DNA from: Rhizobiaceae bacterium CPCC 101076
GTDB taxonomy: Bacteria > Pseudomonadota > Alphaproteobacteria > Rhizobiales > Methylopilaceae
Assembly: GCA_003347645.1 (NCBI GenBank)
Contig: QDFX01000005.1
Coordinates: 62,001-126,000 of the forward strand
Length of the DNA: 64,000 nt
Direction of reading: 5' to 3'
The notes under the pieces were generated by a model. That model was not told the DNA's origin. It did not search any database and was given only the letters and a program-made list of their open reading frames with translations. Below, piece by piece: positions 17,590 to 26,525 of the stretch (the first letter of the stretch is position 1; every line of letters begins with the position of its first letter). A program made the translations under genes and the position numbers.

Positions 17590-18309
17590 TTGACCGTGCA
17601 ATTCGTAGGTCACGAACCCGTCCGTCTTCGCGCGGTCCCGGTCTCCGTGCGCATCCACGAACTGCTTCGCGAGCGCATCGCGAACGTCGAACTCCTCCCC
17701 GGCGCGGCGCTCTCCGAGAAAGAAATTTCCGAGAGCTACGGCGTCAGCCGGACGCCGGTCCGCGAGGCCCTTCTACGTCTCGCCGACGAACGGCTTGTCG
17801 ACATCTTCCCGCAGCGCGGCACCTTCGTTTCGCGCATCAGGCTAGACAGCGTCCGCGACGGCATGGTGATCCGGCAGGCGCTGGAGCGCGCCTCGGTGCG
17901 GGAAGCCGCGCTTCGGGCCACTGCGGATGACATCGCGGACCTCCGCCTCCGGCTTGAGCGCCAGCGCACCAGCAACCGCGTGGCGGACTTCACGACCTTC
18001 CATTCCGAGGACGAGGGCTTTCACCAGAAGATCGCGTCCATCGCCGGCCATCCGAATCTCTGGCGCGTCGTGCGGCAGGAGAAGGTGCAGATCGACCGCT
18101 GTCGCGTCCTGCATCTGCCGATCTCAGGTCGCCGCGACGATGTGATCGGCGAGCACGTGGCGATCGTCGATGCGCTGGAGCGCAACGATCCCGACGCTGC
18201 TGAACGGGCGATGTACGCCCATCTCGCCGGTGTCTTTCCGGGGGTCGACGAGCTTCTAGCCAAGCACCCCGACTATTTCGAATCCCACACCGTTTCGTAT
18301 CGCGTCTAG
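17590..18309 (+). CDS. GntR-family regulator, FadR subfamily (FCD domain), copy 2
   Basis: 239 residues. Helix-turn-helix with [20 protein letters not shown] and wing FPQRGTFV; FCD domain with HSEDEGFHQKIASI, GEHVAIVDAL and YAHLAGVFPG carrying the metal-binding Asp/His set. TTG at 17590 follows GGGAGA; GTG at 17596 is an equal alternative. It heads the operon GntR-uxaC-uxuB-kdgK-kdgA (12 bp before uxaC) and is the most likely regulator of hexuronate degradation here. Confidence 0.88.
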   Translation: MTVQFVGHEPVRLRAVPVSVRIHELLRERIANVELLPGAALSEKEISESYGVSRTPVREALLRLADERLVDIFPQRGTFVSRIRLDSVRDGMVIRQALERASVREAALRATADDIADLRLRLERQRTSNRVADFTTFHSEDEGFHQKIASIAGHPNLWRVVRQEKVQIDRCRVLHLPISGRRDDVIGEHVAIVDALERNDPDAAERAMYAHLAGVFPGVDELLAKHPDYFESHTVSYRV

Positions 18310-18321
18310 GAGCCCGAAAGC

Positions 18322-19728
18322 GTGCTGCATCCGGACCGCCTGTTCCCCGCCGAGCCCACGACCCGCGCCGTCGCGCGCCGCCTCTATGAGCGCGTCGCCG
18401 ATCTGCCGATCGTCTCGCCGCACGGGCACACCGATCCGCGCTGGTACGCCGAGAACGAATCCTTCGCCGATCCGGCGACCCTGTTCGTCGTGCCGGACCA
18501 CTACATTTTCCGCATGCTCTACAGCCAGGGCGTCGCGCTAGAGGACCTAGGCGTCCCTCCCCGCGCCGGAAGCGGCATCCGGATCGAGGCCGATCGCCGC
18601 AAGATCTGGCGTCGCTTCGCCGAGAACTGGCATCTGTTCCGCGGCACGCCCACGAGGATGTGGCTCGAACATGCCTTCGAGACTCTGTTCGGCCTCGACG
18701 CGCCGCTCTCGGCCAAGACCGCCGACTTCTATTACGACACCATCGCCGAGGCGCTCAAAAAGCCCGAATTCCGACCGCGCGCACTGTTCGAACGGTTCGG
18801 CATCGAGGTCATCGCGACCACCGAGAGCCCGCTCGACGATCTGCGCTGGCACCGGATGATCCGCGAGTCCGGCTGGAACGGCCGCGTCATCACCGCTTAT
18901 CGCCCGGACCCCGTCGTCGATCCGGACTATGCCGGTTTCCGGGACAATCTCTCCCGGTTCGGCGAACTGACCGACGAGGACACGCTCACCTGGTCCGGCT
19001 ACCTTGCCGCCCACCGCAAGCGCCGCGACTACTTCAAAAGCTTCGGTGCCACCTCGACCGACCACGGCCATCCGAGCGCGGCGACGGCCGATCTCGGCAC
19101 GGCCGAAGCCGAGGCGCTGTTCCGGCGCGTGACCAACGGCAACACGGCGCCCGAGGACGCCGAACTGTTTCGCGGACAGATGCTGACCGAGATGGCGCGG
19201 ATGAGCATGGACGACGGGCTGGTGATGCAGATCCATCCCGGCTCGGTCCGCAACCACAATCCGACCCTGTTCGACCGCTTCGGCCTCGACAAGGGCGCCG
19301 ACATCCCCGCGCGGACGGATTATGTCCACGCGCTCAAGCCGCTGCTCGACCGGTTCGGCAATGAGCGCGACCTGACCATCATTGTCTTCACGCTCGACGA
19401 GACGGCCTATTCGCGCGAGCTGGCGCCGCTCGCCGGCCATTATCCGGCGCTCCGGCTCGGTCCGGCCTGGTGGTTCTTCGACGCGCCGGGCGGAATGCGC
19501 CGCTTCCGCGATCTGACCACCGAGACGGCCGGGTTCTACAACACCGTCGGCTTCAACGACGACACCCGCGCCTTCCCCTCGATCCCCGCCCGCCACGACG
19601 TCGCCCGCAGGTCTGACTGCTCCTTCCTGGCCGAACTCGTCGTCACCCACCGGCTCAGCGAAGACGAGGCGCACGAGACCGCGCACGACCTCGCCTACCG
19701 CCTCGCGAAAGAAGCGTATCGCCTATGA
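18322..19728 (+). CDS. uxaC: Glucuronate (uronate) isomerase
   Basis: Isomerises D-glucuronate to D-fructuronate and D-galacturonate to D-tagaturonate, the shared first step of both branches. 468 residues; amidohydrolase-type barrel with N-terminal metal motif SPHGHTDPRWYAENESF, ATTESPLDDLRWH, MQIHPGSVRNHN and RRFRDLTTETAGFYNTVGF, the expected UxaC landmarks. GTG start at 18322 after AGGAG. Overlaps the reductase gene by 4 bp (ATGA). Confidence 0.96.
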   Translation: MLHPDRLFPAEPTTRAVARRLYERVADLPIVSPHGHTDPRWYAENESFADPATLFVVPDHYIFRMLYSQGVALEDLGVPPRAGSGIRIEADRRKIWRRFAENWHLFRGTPTRMWLEHAFETLFGLDAPLSAKTADFYYDTIAEALKKPEFRPRALFERFGIEVIATTESPLDDLRWHRMIRESGWNGRVITAYRPDPVVDPDYAGFRDNLSRFGELTDEDTLTWSGYLAAHRKRRDYFKSFGATSTDHGHPSAATADLGTAEAEALFRRVTNGNTAPEDAELFRGQMLTEMARMSMDDGLVMQIHPGSVRNHNPTLFDRFGLDKGADIPARTDYVHALKPLLDRFGNERDLTIIVFTLDETAYSRELAPLAGHYPALRLGPAWWFFDAPGGMRRFRDLTTETAGFYNTVGFNDDTRAFPSIPARHDVARRSDCSFLAELVVTHRLSEDEAHETAHDLAYRLAKEAYRL

Positions 19729-21221
19729 CCGCCCGCCTCTCCCTGTCCACGCTCGACGACCTGCCCGCGGACATCGCCCGCCCGGGATACGACGTCGCGG
19801 GCCAGAAGATCGGCATTGTCCATCTCGGCATCGGCGCATTTCACCGCGCCCACCAGGCCGTCTATGTCGACGACCGACTAGCCGCCGGCGAACGCGACTG
19901 GGCCATCCTTGGCGCGAGCTTGCGTTCACCCGACACCCGTGATGCGCTCCGGCCGCAGGACGGCCTCTACACCGTGCTCGTGCGATCGAGCGACGCCATC
20001 CGCCCGCGCGTCATCGGCTCCATTCGAGAACTTCTCGTCGCACCAGACAATCCTGAAGCGCTCCTTAAGGCGATGGGCGACCCGAATGTCCGCATCGTCT
20101 CGCTCACCGTCACCGAGAAGGGCTATTGCCACGATCCAGCGACAGGGCAGCTCAGGGAGGATCATCCGGACATCCTCCACGACCTCAGCTTCCCGCTAAC
20201 GCCCAAAAGCGCACCCGGGGTCCTGGTGGAAGCACTGCGCCGTCGTCGCGAAGACGGCATCGCGCCTTTCACCGTGCTCTGCTGCGACAACCTCCCGAGC
20301 AACGGCAAGACGGTCCGCCGCGTCGTCTCCCGTTTCGCCGAACTGCGCGATCCCGACCTCGGCCGTTTCGTCGCCGAAGAGGTCGCGTTCCCCTCGACCA
20401 TGGTCGATCGCATCGTCCCGGCCACGACAGATGCCGACCGCGAACTCGTCGCCGAGCGGCTTGGCGTCACCGATAGCTGGCCGGTCTCGACCGAGCCGTT
20501 TAGCCAATGGGTGATCGAAGACCATTTCCCGACCGGAAGGCCGCGTTTCGAACTCGCGGGCGCCGAGCTCGTCGCCGATGTCGAGCCATATGAGGCGATG
20601 AAGCTTCGCCTGTTGAACGGTTCCCATTCGACATTGGCCTATCTCGGCTATCTCGCCGGCCACGAGACGATCTCTGACACCATGGCCGCGCCTGCCTTCG
20701 TCCGGCTCGTGCGCGGGCTGATGGACGAGGAAGTCACGCCGACGCTCCGCGTCCCGCCCGGCGCCGATCTCGCGAGTTACAAGAATTCGCTGCTCGCCCG
20801 CTTTGAGAACACCGCGCTCCGCCACCGCACCTGGCAGATCGCTATGGACGGTTCGCAGAAATTGCCGCAGCGCCTGCTCGGCACCGCGCGCGACCGGTTG
20901 AAGGCCGGAGCACCAATCGACCGTATCGCGCTCGGTGTCGCCGCGTGGATGCGCTACGTCACCGGCAAGGACGAGAAAGGCGCGGAGATCGATGTCCGCG
21001 ACCCTCTGGCGGAACGTCTGCGCTCGCTCGCGAATGCCGCGGGTCCGGAGGCATCGCGCCTTGCCCCTGCTCTGCTCGACGTCCGCGAAATCTTCGGCGA
21101 CGATCTGCCGAACGATCCGCGCTTCACGACACCGGTCCAGAACGCGCTGGCGACCCTGCTCTCCAAGGGCGCGGCCTATGCCGTCGAACACGTCGCCCGA
21201 ATGCCGGAGACGGCGTCTTGA
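19725..21221 (+). CDS. uxuB: Mannitol-dehydrogenase-family oxidoreductase, probable D-mannonate oxidoreductase (fructuronate reductase)
   Basis: NAD(P)-dependent reductase of 498 residues. N-terminal nucleotide-binding part IVHLGIGAFHRAHQAVYVDD; VTEKGYCHD; catalytic-domain region FPSTMVDRIVPATTD, EPFSQWVIEDHFPTGRP and the Lys/Asn/His stretch MKLRLLNGSHSTLAYLG are typical of the mannitol dehydrogenase family and closest in layout to UxuB. It would reduce fructuronate to mannonate for UxuA. No separate tagaturonate reductase is present, so it may serve altronate formation too. Overlaps uxaC and kdgK by 4 bp. Confidence 0.88.
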   Translation: MTARLSLSTLDDLPADIARPGYDVAGQKIGIVHLGIGAFHRAHQAVYVDDRLAAGERDWAILGASLRSPDTRDALRPQDGLYTVLVRSSDAIRPRVIGSIRELLVAPDNPEALLKAMGDPNVRIVSLTVTEKGYCHDPATGQLREDHPDILHDLSFPLTPKSAPGVLVEALRRRREDGIAPFTVLCCDNLPSNGKTVRRVVSRFAELRDPDLGRFVAEEVAFPSTMVDRIVPATTDADRELVAERLGVTDSWPVSTEPFSQWVIEDHFPTGRPRFELAGAELVADVEPYEAMKLRLLNGSHSTLAYLGYLAGHETISDTMAAPAFVRLVRGLMDEEVTPTLRVPPGADLASYKNSLLARFENTALRHRTWQIAMDGSQKLPQRLLGTARDRLKAGAPIDRIALGVAAWMRYVTGKDEKGAEIDVRDPLAERLRSLANAAGPEASRLAPALLDVREIFGDDLPNDPRFTTPVQNALATLLSKGAAYAVEHVARMPETAS

Positions 21222-22165
21222 AGAACTTCGACATCCTCTGCATCGGCGAACCCCTGATGGAGTTTGCCGAGGTCACGCGGAACGACGAGCGGATGATGCT
21301 TCCCGGCTTCGGCGGCGACACGATGAATGTTGCGGTCGCGGCCGCCCGGCAGGGTGCGAACGTCGCAGTCTTCACCGCGCTCGGCGACGACACGTTCGGC
21401 CGTGATTTCCTGTCGCTCTGGGATCGTGAAGGCATCGACCGCTCGACGGTGATCAGCCGGCAGAACGGGCGGACGGGAGTCTATTTCATCACTTATAGAC
21501 CGGACGGACACGAGTTCACCTATGCTCGCGCGGGCTCGGCGGCGAGCCTGATGACGGCGGACGAGTTGCCGTCCAACCTGCTTGCCGACACCCGAATCCT
21601 GCATGTCTCCGGCATCAGCCAGGCGATCAGCGAGAGCGCGAGCGACGCTGTCTCCGTCGCGATCGCGAAGGCAAAATCGGCAGGTGCGTTAATCTCTTAC
21701 GACACGAACCTGAGACTTCGTCTCTGGTCGCTGGAGCGGGCTCGCGCGATCATCCACGAGGCCATCGCCCATGCCGACATCGCCCGCCCGGGCCTCGACG
21801 ATGCTCGTCAGCTCACCGGCCTGAACACGCCAGACGAGATCGCCGATTTCTATCTTCGTCTCGGCCCAAAGATCGTCGCGCTGACGCTCGGCAGCGAAGG
21901 CTGCCTGGTCGCGACGCCGGACGAGCGGCGCGTCGTTCCCGGCATCAAGGTCGAGGCGGTGGATGCCTCCGGAGCCGGCGACACGTTCGGTGGCGCATTC
22001 CTCGCCGAATATCTCAGGAGCGGCGATCCCTTCACCGCCGCCCGTCACGCCAATGCGGCGGCGGCGCTCCAGACCCGAGGCCACGGCGCCGTCGCGCCCA
22101 TGCCGACCCGACAGGAGGTCGAGACCGCCCTCACCGAACGAACCGCTTCCCGGAACGCATCATGA
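21218..22165 (+). CDS. kdgK: 2-keto-3-deoxygluconate kinase (PfkB family)
   Basis: Phosphorylates KDG to 2-keto-3-deoxy-6-phosphogluconate. 315 residues, PfkB fold: N-terminal ILCIGEPLMEFAEV and GGDTMNVAVAAARQGANV (sugar-binding), C-terminal signature DASGAGDTFGGAF with catalytic Asp. TTG at 21218 overlaps the upstream TGA (TTGA) and gives the normal N-terminus; the longer frame from 20945 is a shadow. The KDG assignment follows from context plus the GEPLMEF start common in KdgK. Overlaps kdgA by 4 bp. Confidence 0.92.
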   Translation: MKNFDILCIGEPLMEFAEVTRNDERMMLPGFGGDTMNVAVAAARQGANVAVFTALGDDTFGRDFLSLWDREGIDRSTVISRQNGRTGVYFITYRPDGHEFTYARAGSAASLMTADELPSNLLADTRILHVSGISQAISESASDAVSVAIAKAKSAGALISYDTNLRLRLWSLERARAIIHEAIAHADIARPGLDDARQLTGLNTPDEIADFYLRLGPKIVALTLGSEGCLVATPDERRVVPGIKVEAVDASGAGDTFGGAFLAEYLRSGDPFTAARHANAAAALQTRGHGAVAPMPTRQEVETALTERTASRNAS

Positions 22166-22803
22166 CCGATCACAACAAAGCTCTTCTCGCATTGCTGGGC
22201 CGAGCACCGGTCATCCCGGTTTTGACCTTCGAGACGCCGGAAGAAGCGATCGATGTCAGCGGCGCGCTGGTCGCGGGCGGGCTCGACGTACTGGAGGTCA
22301 CCCTGCGCACGCCCCGTGCGCTGGAGATTATCGAGGCTCTGGCGAAGGCATTTCCGGACGCCTGGGTCGGAGCCGGGACTGTGCTCCGGATCGCGCAGGC
22401 CGAGGCAGCTCATCGCGCGGGTGCCCGGTTCCTGGTGTCGCCGGGCAGTACGGATGCGCTGCTTCGCGACGGCGCGAATTTCGTCCTGCCCTGGTTGCAC
22501 GCGGCAGTCACGGCGTCGGAAGTCATGCGTCTGCGCGAGCACGGACGCCGGGTGCTGAAGTTCTTTCCGGCCGAACAGTCCGGCGGCGTGGGCGTATTGA
22601 AGGCATGGGCGCCCGTGCTGCAGGACGTCACCTTCTGTCCAACCGGCGGCATCGATGCCGCCAAGGCTCCCGCTTATCTCGCTTTGCCGAATGTCGGCGC
22701 CGTCGGCGGCTCCTGGGTCGTCCCGGCCGATTCCGTGGCCAAACGGGATTTTGCCGGCATCACCGAACTGGCGCGGGCCGCGGCCGCGTTGAGTGCCAAA
22801 TGA
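22162..22803 (+). CDS. kdgA: KDPG aldolase (Eda/KdgA family)
   Basis: Splits 2-keto-3-deoxy-6-phosphogluconate into pyruvate and glyceraldehyde-3-phosphate, the end of the uronate route. 213 residues; RAPVIPVLTFETPEEAID, TLRTPRALEIIEAL, VGAGTVLRIAQAEAAHRAGA, VSPGST, and VLKFFPAEQSGG with the Schiff-base Lys, FCPTGGID. Last gene of the GntR-uxaC operon; convergent with the third GntR gene 11 bp away. Confidence 0.95.
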   Translation: MTDHNKALLALLGRAPVIPVLTFETPEEAIDVSGALVAGGLDVLEVTLRTPRALEIIEALAKAFPDAWVGAGTVLRIAQAEAAHRAGARFLVSPGSTDALLRDGANFVLPWLHAAVTASEVMRLREHGRRVLKFFPAEQSGGVGVLKAWAPVLQDVTFCPTGGIDAAKAPAYLALPNVGAVGGSWVVPADSVAKRDFAGITELARAAAALSAK

Positions 22804-22814
22804 CCCGGCCCGGC

Positions 22815-23519
22815 CTATTCGAACAGGTCGGGGTGCTCGGCTTCGAGTCGGGGCAGCGCGCGCAGGATTTCCTTCAGATGCGTACTCATCGCTCCCGCCG
22901 CCGCGTCCTCGTTGCGGGCGTCGATCGCGGCGATGATCGCACGGTGCTGCTCGACCAGGGGCAGCATCGCGTCCGCGCCCGGCAACGTCAGCTGGCAGAT
23001 GCGGTCCATATGCGCCTTCATGTCCTGCGCGGTGTGCCAGGCGAGCGGGCAGCCGACGCCCTCGGCGAGTTCCTGATGGAACAGCTCATCGTAGCGCTTG
23101 AAGGTCGAGTGATCCTCGCGTCGGGCAACCTTTTCCTGCATGTCGAGCAGATCGTCGATCCGAAGCCTGCTCTGCGGATCGAACGAAGCGCAGGCGCGGC
23201 GGACGACCGCCGTCTCGATGGCTTCGCGCACGAACCGCGCTTCCATCATCTTCCGCACCGTGATCTTGGCGATGACCGTGCCGCGCTGCGGCAGGATTTC
23301 CACAAGCTGGCGATTGGAGAGAGCGATGAACGCCTCGCGCACCGGCTGGCGCGACACCCCGTATCGCTGCGCGATGTCCTGTTCCGAGAGGCGCGCTCCC
23401 GGCCGCAGCTCGAGCGTCATGATTCCCTGCCGCAGCTCCGCCTCGATGCGTTGCGCGGCCGATTGATGGAGGCCCGTACGTCGTTCGTCCAAAACAGACA
23501 CCTCACCATTGCTCTGCAT
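22815..23519 (-). CDS. GntR-family regulator, FadR subfamily (FCD domain), copy 3
   Basis: 234 residues: RLSEQDIAQRYGVSRQPVRE recognition region, LPQRGTVI wing, FCD domain with RYDELFHQELAEGV, VEQHRAIIAAI and STHLKEILRAL. It differs from copies 1 and 2 in the recognition helix (SRQPVREAF). ATG 23519 (MQSNGEVSVLDERR) is preferred over an upstream start at 23630 that would run into the TRAP gene region. Divergent from the TRAP operon with 109 bp between, so it is the likely regulator of TRAP import and the kduI-kduD-kdgF genes. Confidence 0.88.
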   Translation of the reverse strand: MQSNGEVSVLDERRTGLHQSAAQRIEAELRQGIMTLELRPGARLSEQDIAQRYGVSRQPVREAFIALSNRQLVEILPQRGTVIAKITVRKMMEARFVREAIETAVVRRACASFDPQSRLRIDDLLDMQEKVARREDHSTFKRYDELFHQELAEGVGCPLAWHTAQDMKAHMDRICQLTLPGADAMLPLVEQHRAIIAAIDARNEDAAAGAMSTHLKEILRALPRLEAEHPDLFE

Positions 23520-23628
23520 ACTATTTCCTACTACCATACCAATAGCAAGGAGGACGTCGGGTTGCCGCCCGCGGCCAACCTTCAACAGGCGGTGCCAGAG
23601 AGCACCTCGCAGCGGAGGAACACAGTCC

Positions 23629-24606
23629 ATGATCTCAAGACGCAGCCTCTTCGGCGCGTTCGTTGCCCTATCCGTCGCAACGACCGCCGCTCATGCACAG
23701 ACCATCACGTTACGCTCCGCCGACATCCATCCGGACGGCTATCCGACCGTCGGGGCGGTCAAATATTTCGGCCAGCTTCTTGAGCAGCGCACCAATGGCC
23801 GGATCAAGGTTCAGGTCTTCCCCTCGCAGCAACTCGGCCAGGAGAAGGACACGATCGACCAGACCCGCTTCGGCGTTATCGATCTCAACCGTATCAACAT
23901 GGCGCCGTTCAACAACCTAATCCCGGAAACCTTCGTTCCGGCGCTTCCGTTCATCTTCAAATCTGTCGTCCATATGCGTGCAGTCATGGACGGTCCGATC
24001 GGCGACGAAATTCTCAAGGCGTTCGAGCCGCATGGTCTCGTGGCCCTAGCCTTCTACGATTCAGGCGCGCGCTCATTCTATAATTCCAAGCGCCCGATCA
24101 ACACGCCGGCCGACATGAAGGGGCTGAAGATCCGCGTCCAGCAATCGGACCTGTTCATCGATCTCGTGAAAGCGCTTGGCGCCAACGCCACACCGATGCC
24201 GGCGGGTGAGGTCTATTCGGCCATTCAGACGGGCGTTGTTGACGGTGCCGAGAACAATTGGCCGAGCTACGACAGCTTCCGTCACGCCGAAGTGGCGAAG
24301 TTCTATTCCAAGACCGAGCATTCGATGTCGCCCGAGGTCTTCGTGATGTCGAAGATCAGCTACGACAAGCTCTCGCCGGACGATCAGAAACTGATCCGCC
24401 AGGCGGCCAAGGACTCCGTCGGCAAGATGCGCGAGCTCTGGGAAGCGCGCGAGAAGACCTCGGAGGCGAAGGTCCGTGCGGCCGGCTCGCAGGTCAACGA
24501 GGTCGACAAGCAGGCGTTCATCGACGCGATGAAGCCCGTCTACGACAAATACGTCACCAATCCGAAACTCAAGGACATGGTCGCCCGCATTCAGGCGACC
24601 AACTGA
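23629..24606 (+). CDS. TRAP transporter substrate-binding protein (DctP family)
   Basis: Periplasmic receptor of 325 residues with signal peptide MISRRSLFGAFVALSVATTA. DctP features: LRSADIHPDGYPTVGAVKYF, IKVQVFPSQQLGQEKD, IRVQQSDLFIDLVKALGANATP (with the conserved Arg that pairs with the ligand carboxylate) and VDGAENNWPSY. Several DctP proteins of this type bind hexuronates, and the cluster supports a uronate ligand. Strong ribosome site GCGGAGGA. A hairpin with T-run follows the gene, probably lowering expression of the membrane subunits. Confidence 0.93.
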   Translation: MISRRSLFGAFVALSVATTAAHAQTITLRSADIHPDGYPTVGAVKYFGQLLEQRTNGRIKVQVFPSQQLGQEKDTIDQTRFGVIDLNRINMAPFNNLIPETFVPALPFIFKSVVHMRAVMDGPIGDEILKAFEPHGLVALAFYDSGARSFYNSKRPINTPADMKGLKIRVQQSDLFIDLVKALGANATPMPAGEVYSAIQTGVVDGAENNWPSYDSFRHAEVAKFYSKTEHSMSPEVFVMSKISYDKLSPDDQKLIRQAAKDSVGKMRELWEAREKTSEAKVRAAGSQVNEVDKQAFIDAMKPVYDKYVTNPKLKDMVARIQATN

Positions 24607-24616
24607 CCTCCCAGCC

Positions 24617-24648
24617 TGCCGGGCCGGCTTTGCCGGTCCGGCATTTTT
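24617..24648 (+). terminator. Hairpin with T-tract between TRAP receptor and membrane genes
   Basis: TGCCGGGCCGG and CCGGTCCGGCA pair over 11 bp (one G-U) around loop CTTTG and are followed by TTTTT. It looks like an intrinsic terminator inside the operon and probably acts as a partial one, giving more receptor than permease. Confidence 0.7.
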
Positions 24649-24665
24649 GGATTCGGAGTGCCGAC

Positions 24666-25202
24666 GTGACCAAACTCAAGATGATCCCGGATTTGTTGTC
24701 GATGCTGAGCAGGGCCGCGCTCTGGCTGTCGGGCATCGGACTTGTCCTCATGACCCTGTTCGTCGGCTGGCAGGTCTTCGGCCGCTATGTGATGAACGAC
24801 TCTCCCAGTTGGACGGAGCCGGCGTCGCTGCTCCTGATGAGCTGGTTCATCCTGCTCGGATCGGCCGTCGGCGTCCGCGAAGGCTCGCATCTCGGCTTCG
24901 AGACGATCCTGCACTATTCGCCTGCTCCGCTCCGCCGCGTCATGCTCGCCGTCGGCGAGATTCTGGTCGCCGGCTTCGGCCTAGCGATGTCGTGGTTCGG
25001 CTGGATCATGACTGTCGATACATGGTCGTCGAACATGGCCGGCCTGCCGATCCCCCAGGGCATGGACTACCTTCCCCTCGCCATCGGCGGTGGCCTCATC
25101 GCGCTCTTCTCGCTGGAAAAGCTCGCCCGCCTTCTCATCGCTGATGAGCAGGTGCCGATGGTCGAACCCGATCAACCTCACCTTGTCGTTGTCCAGGAGT
25201 AG
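24666..25202 (+). CDS. TRAP transporter small permease (DctQ family)
   Basis: 178 residues with four hydrophobic helices; VLMTLFVGWQVFGRYVMNDSPSW-type start (VFGRYVMN motif), WTEPASLLLMSWFILLGSAVGVREG and QGMDYLPLAIGGGLIALFSLEK are DctQ landmarks. GTG 24666 follows GGAG. Works with DctM to import the receptor-bound acid using the sodium gradient. Four bases separate it from the large permease gene. Confidence 0.9.
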   Translation: MTKLKMIPDLLSMLSRAALWLSGIGLVLMTLFVGWQVFGRYVMNDSPSWTEPASLLLMSWFILLGSAVGVREGSHLGFETILHYSPAPLRRVMLAVGEILVAGFGLAMSWFGWIMTVDTWSSNMAGLPIPQGMDYLPLAIGGGLIALFSLEKLARLLIADEQVPMVEPDQPHLVVVQE

Positions 25203-25206
25203 GCCG

Positions 25207-26490
25207 ATGGAACTCTGGATTCTCTTCGGCGTCTTCTCGGTCCTGATCGTCATCGGAGTACCGGTGGCCTTCTGTCTCGGCATCGCCTCCCTTGCGACCG
25301 TTTTGTACATGGGCCTGCCGCCCATGGTGGTTTTCCAGCAGATCAATTCGGGAATGAACGCATTCTCGATGATCGCGATCCCCTTCTTCATCTATGCCGG
25401 CGACCTCATGGTGCGCGGTGGTATCGCCGAGCGTCTGATCCGCTTCGCGGCGAGCCTCGTCGGTCACCTGCGCGGCGGCCTCGGCCAGGTGAACGTCCTC
25501 GCCTCCACCTTCCTCGGCGGTGTCTCGGGCTCGGCCATCGCCGACGCATCGGCTGTCGGCGGGATCATGATCCCGCAGATGGAAAAGCGGGGCTACGGCA
25601 AGGATTATGCAGTTAACGTGACCGTCAACGCGGCGATCATCGCGCTGCTGATCCCGCCATCGCACAACATGATCCTTTATTCGATCGCGGCCGGCGGCAC
25701 CGTTTCGGTCGCCGACCTTTTCACCGCGGGCATCATCCCCGGCCTGTTGCTTGCTGCGGCGCTGATGCTCACCGCCTATTGGGTCGCAGTCCGCCGAGGC
25801 TATCCCTCCGGCTCGTTCCCGGGCATCGCGGCCGTCGGCACCTATCTCCTCGCCGCATTCCCCGGCCTGTGCCTGATCTTCATCATCTTTGGCGGCGTCC
25901 GTTCCGGTGTCTTCACCGCGACGGAGAGCTCGTGCATCGCGGTTTTCTACGCCCTGCTCGTGACGACTCTTGTCTATCGCGAACTGACCTGGAAGGATTT
26001 CATCGAGGCCACCCTCGGCGCGGTCCGCACCACATCCATGGTGCTGCTCGTCATCGGCTGTGCCTCCGCATTCGGCTGGCTGATGGCGTTCCTTCAGGTT
26101 CCGCAGGCGACGATCGCGGCGATGCAATCGGTGTCCGACCATCCCATCGTCATCCTGATGATGATCAACATCATCTTGCTCGTTCTCGGCACCTTCATGG
26201 ACATGGCGCCGATGGTGATCATCTGCACGCCGATCTTCCTTCCGGTCGTCTCCGCATTCGGCATCGACCCGATCCATTTCGGTGTGATCCTGATCCTCAA
26301 CGCCGGCATCGGCCTCAACACCCCGCCCGTTGGCTCGGTGCTGTTTGTCGGCTGCGCGGTCGGCAAGATCAGTATCGGCGAGGTGATGAAGACGATCTGG
26401 CCGTTCCTCGGCGCCAGCGTCTTCGTGCTGCTTCTCATCACCTACATCCCGGCGCTCTCGCTCTGGCTTCCGAGCCTGTTCCACCACTGA
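25207..26490 (+). CDS. TRAP transporter large permease (DctM family)
   Basis: 427 residues, about twelve helices. GIPVAFCLG-like GVPVAFCLGIASLATVLY, MNAFSMIAIPFFIYAGDLM, FLGGVSGSAIADASAVGGIM and LNAGIGLNTPPVGSVLFVGC are the canonical DctM segments forming the translocation pathway. Complete length. Translated directly after dctQ; 35 bp before kduI, so import and unsaturated-uronate metabolism share a transcript. Confidence 0.95.
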   Translation: MELWILFGVFSVLIVIGVPVAFCLGIASLATVLYMGLPPMVVFQQINSGMNAFSMIAIPFFIYAGDLMVRGGIAERLIRFAASLVGHLRGGLGQVNVLASTFLGGVSGSAIADASAVGGIMIPQMEKRGYGKDYAVNVTVNAAIIALLIPPSHNMILYSIAAGGTVSVADLFTAGIIPGLLLAAALMLTAYWVAVRRGYPSGSFPGIAAVGTYLLAAFPGLCLIFIIFGGVRSGVFTATESSCIAVFYALLVTTLVYRELTWKDFIEATLGAVRTTSMVLLVIGCASAFGWLMAFLQVPQATIAAMQSVSDHPIVILMMINIILLVLGTFMDMAPMVIICTPIFLPVVSAFGIDPIHFGVILILNAGIGLNTPPVGSVLFVGCAVGKISIGEVMKTIWPFLGASVFVLLLITYIPALSLWLPSLFHH

Positions 26491-26525
26491 GCGCACTTTC
26501 CGTCCCCACATAGATCGAGATCGCA

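Noticed and set aside
23517-23549. Operator for GntR copy 3 (CTATT-N15-AATAG)
   Set aside because: Arms are only 5 bp with a long spacer and do not share the CT-NN-TATA-NN-AG pattern of the other two sites.
23509-23628. Extended N-terminus for the TRAP receptor
   Set aside because: The upstream part is not a signal sequence; the start at 23629 has a strong ribosome site and a proper signal peptide.
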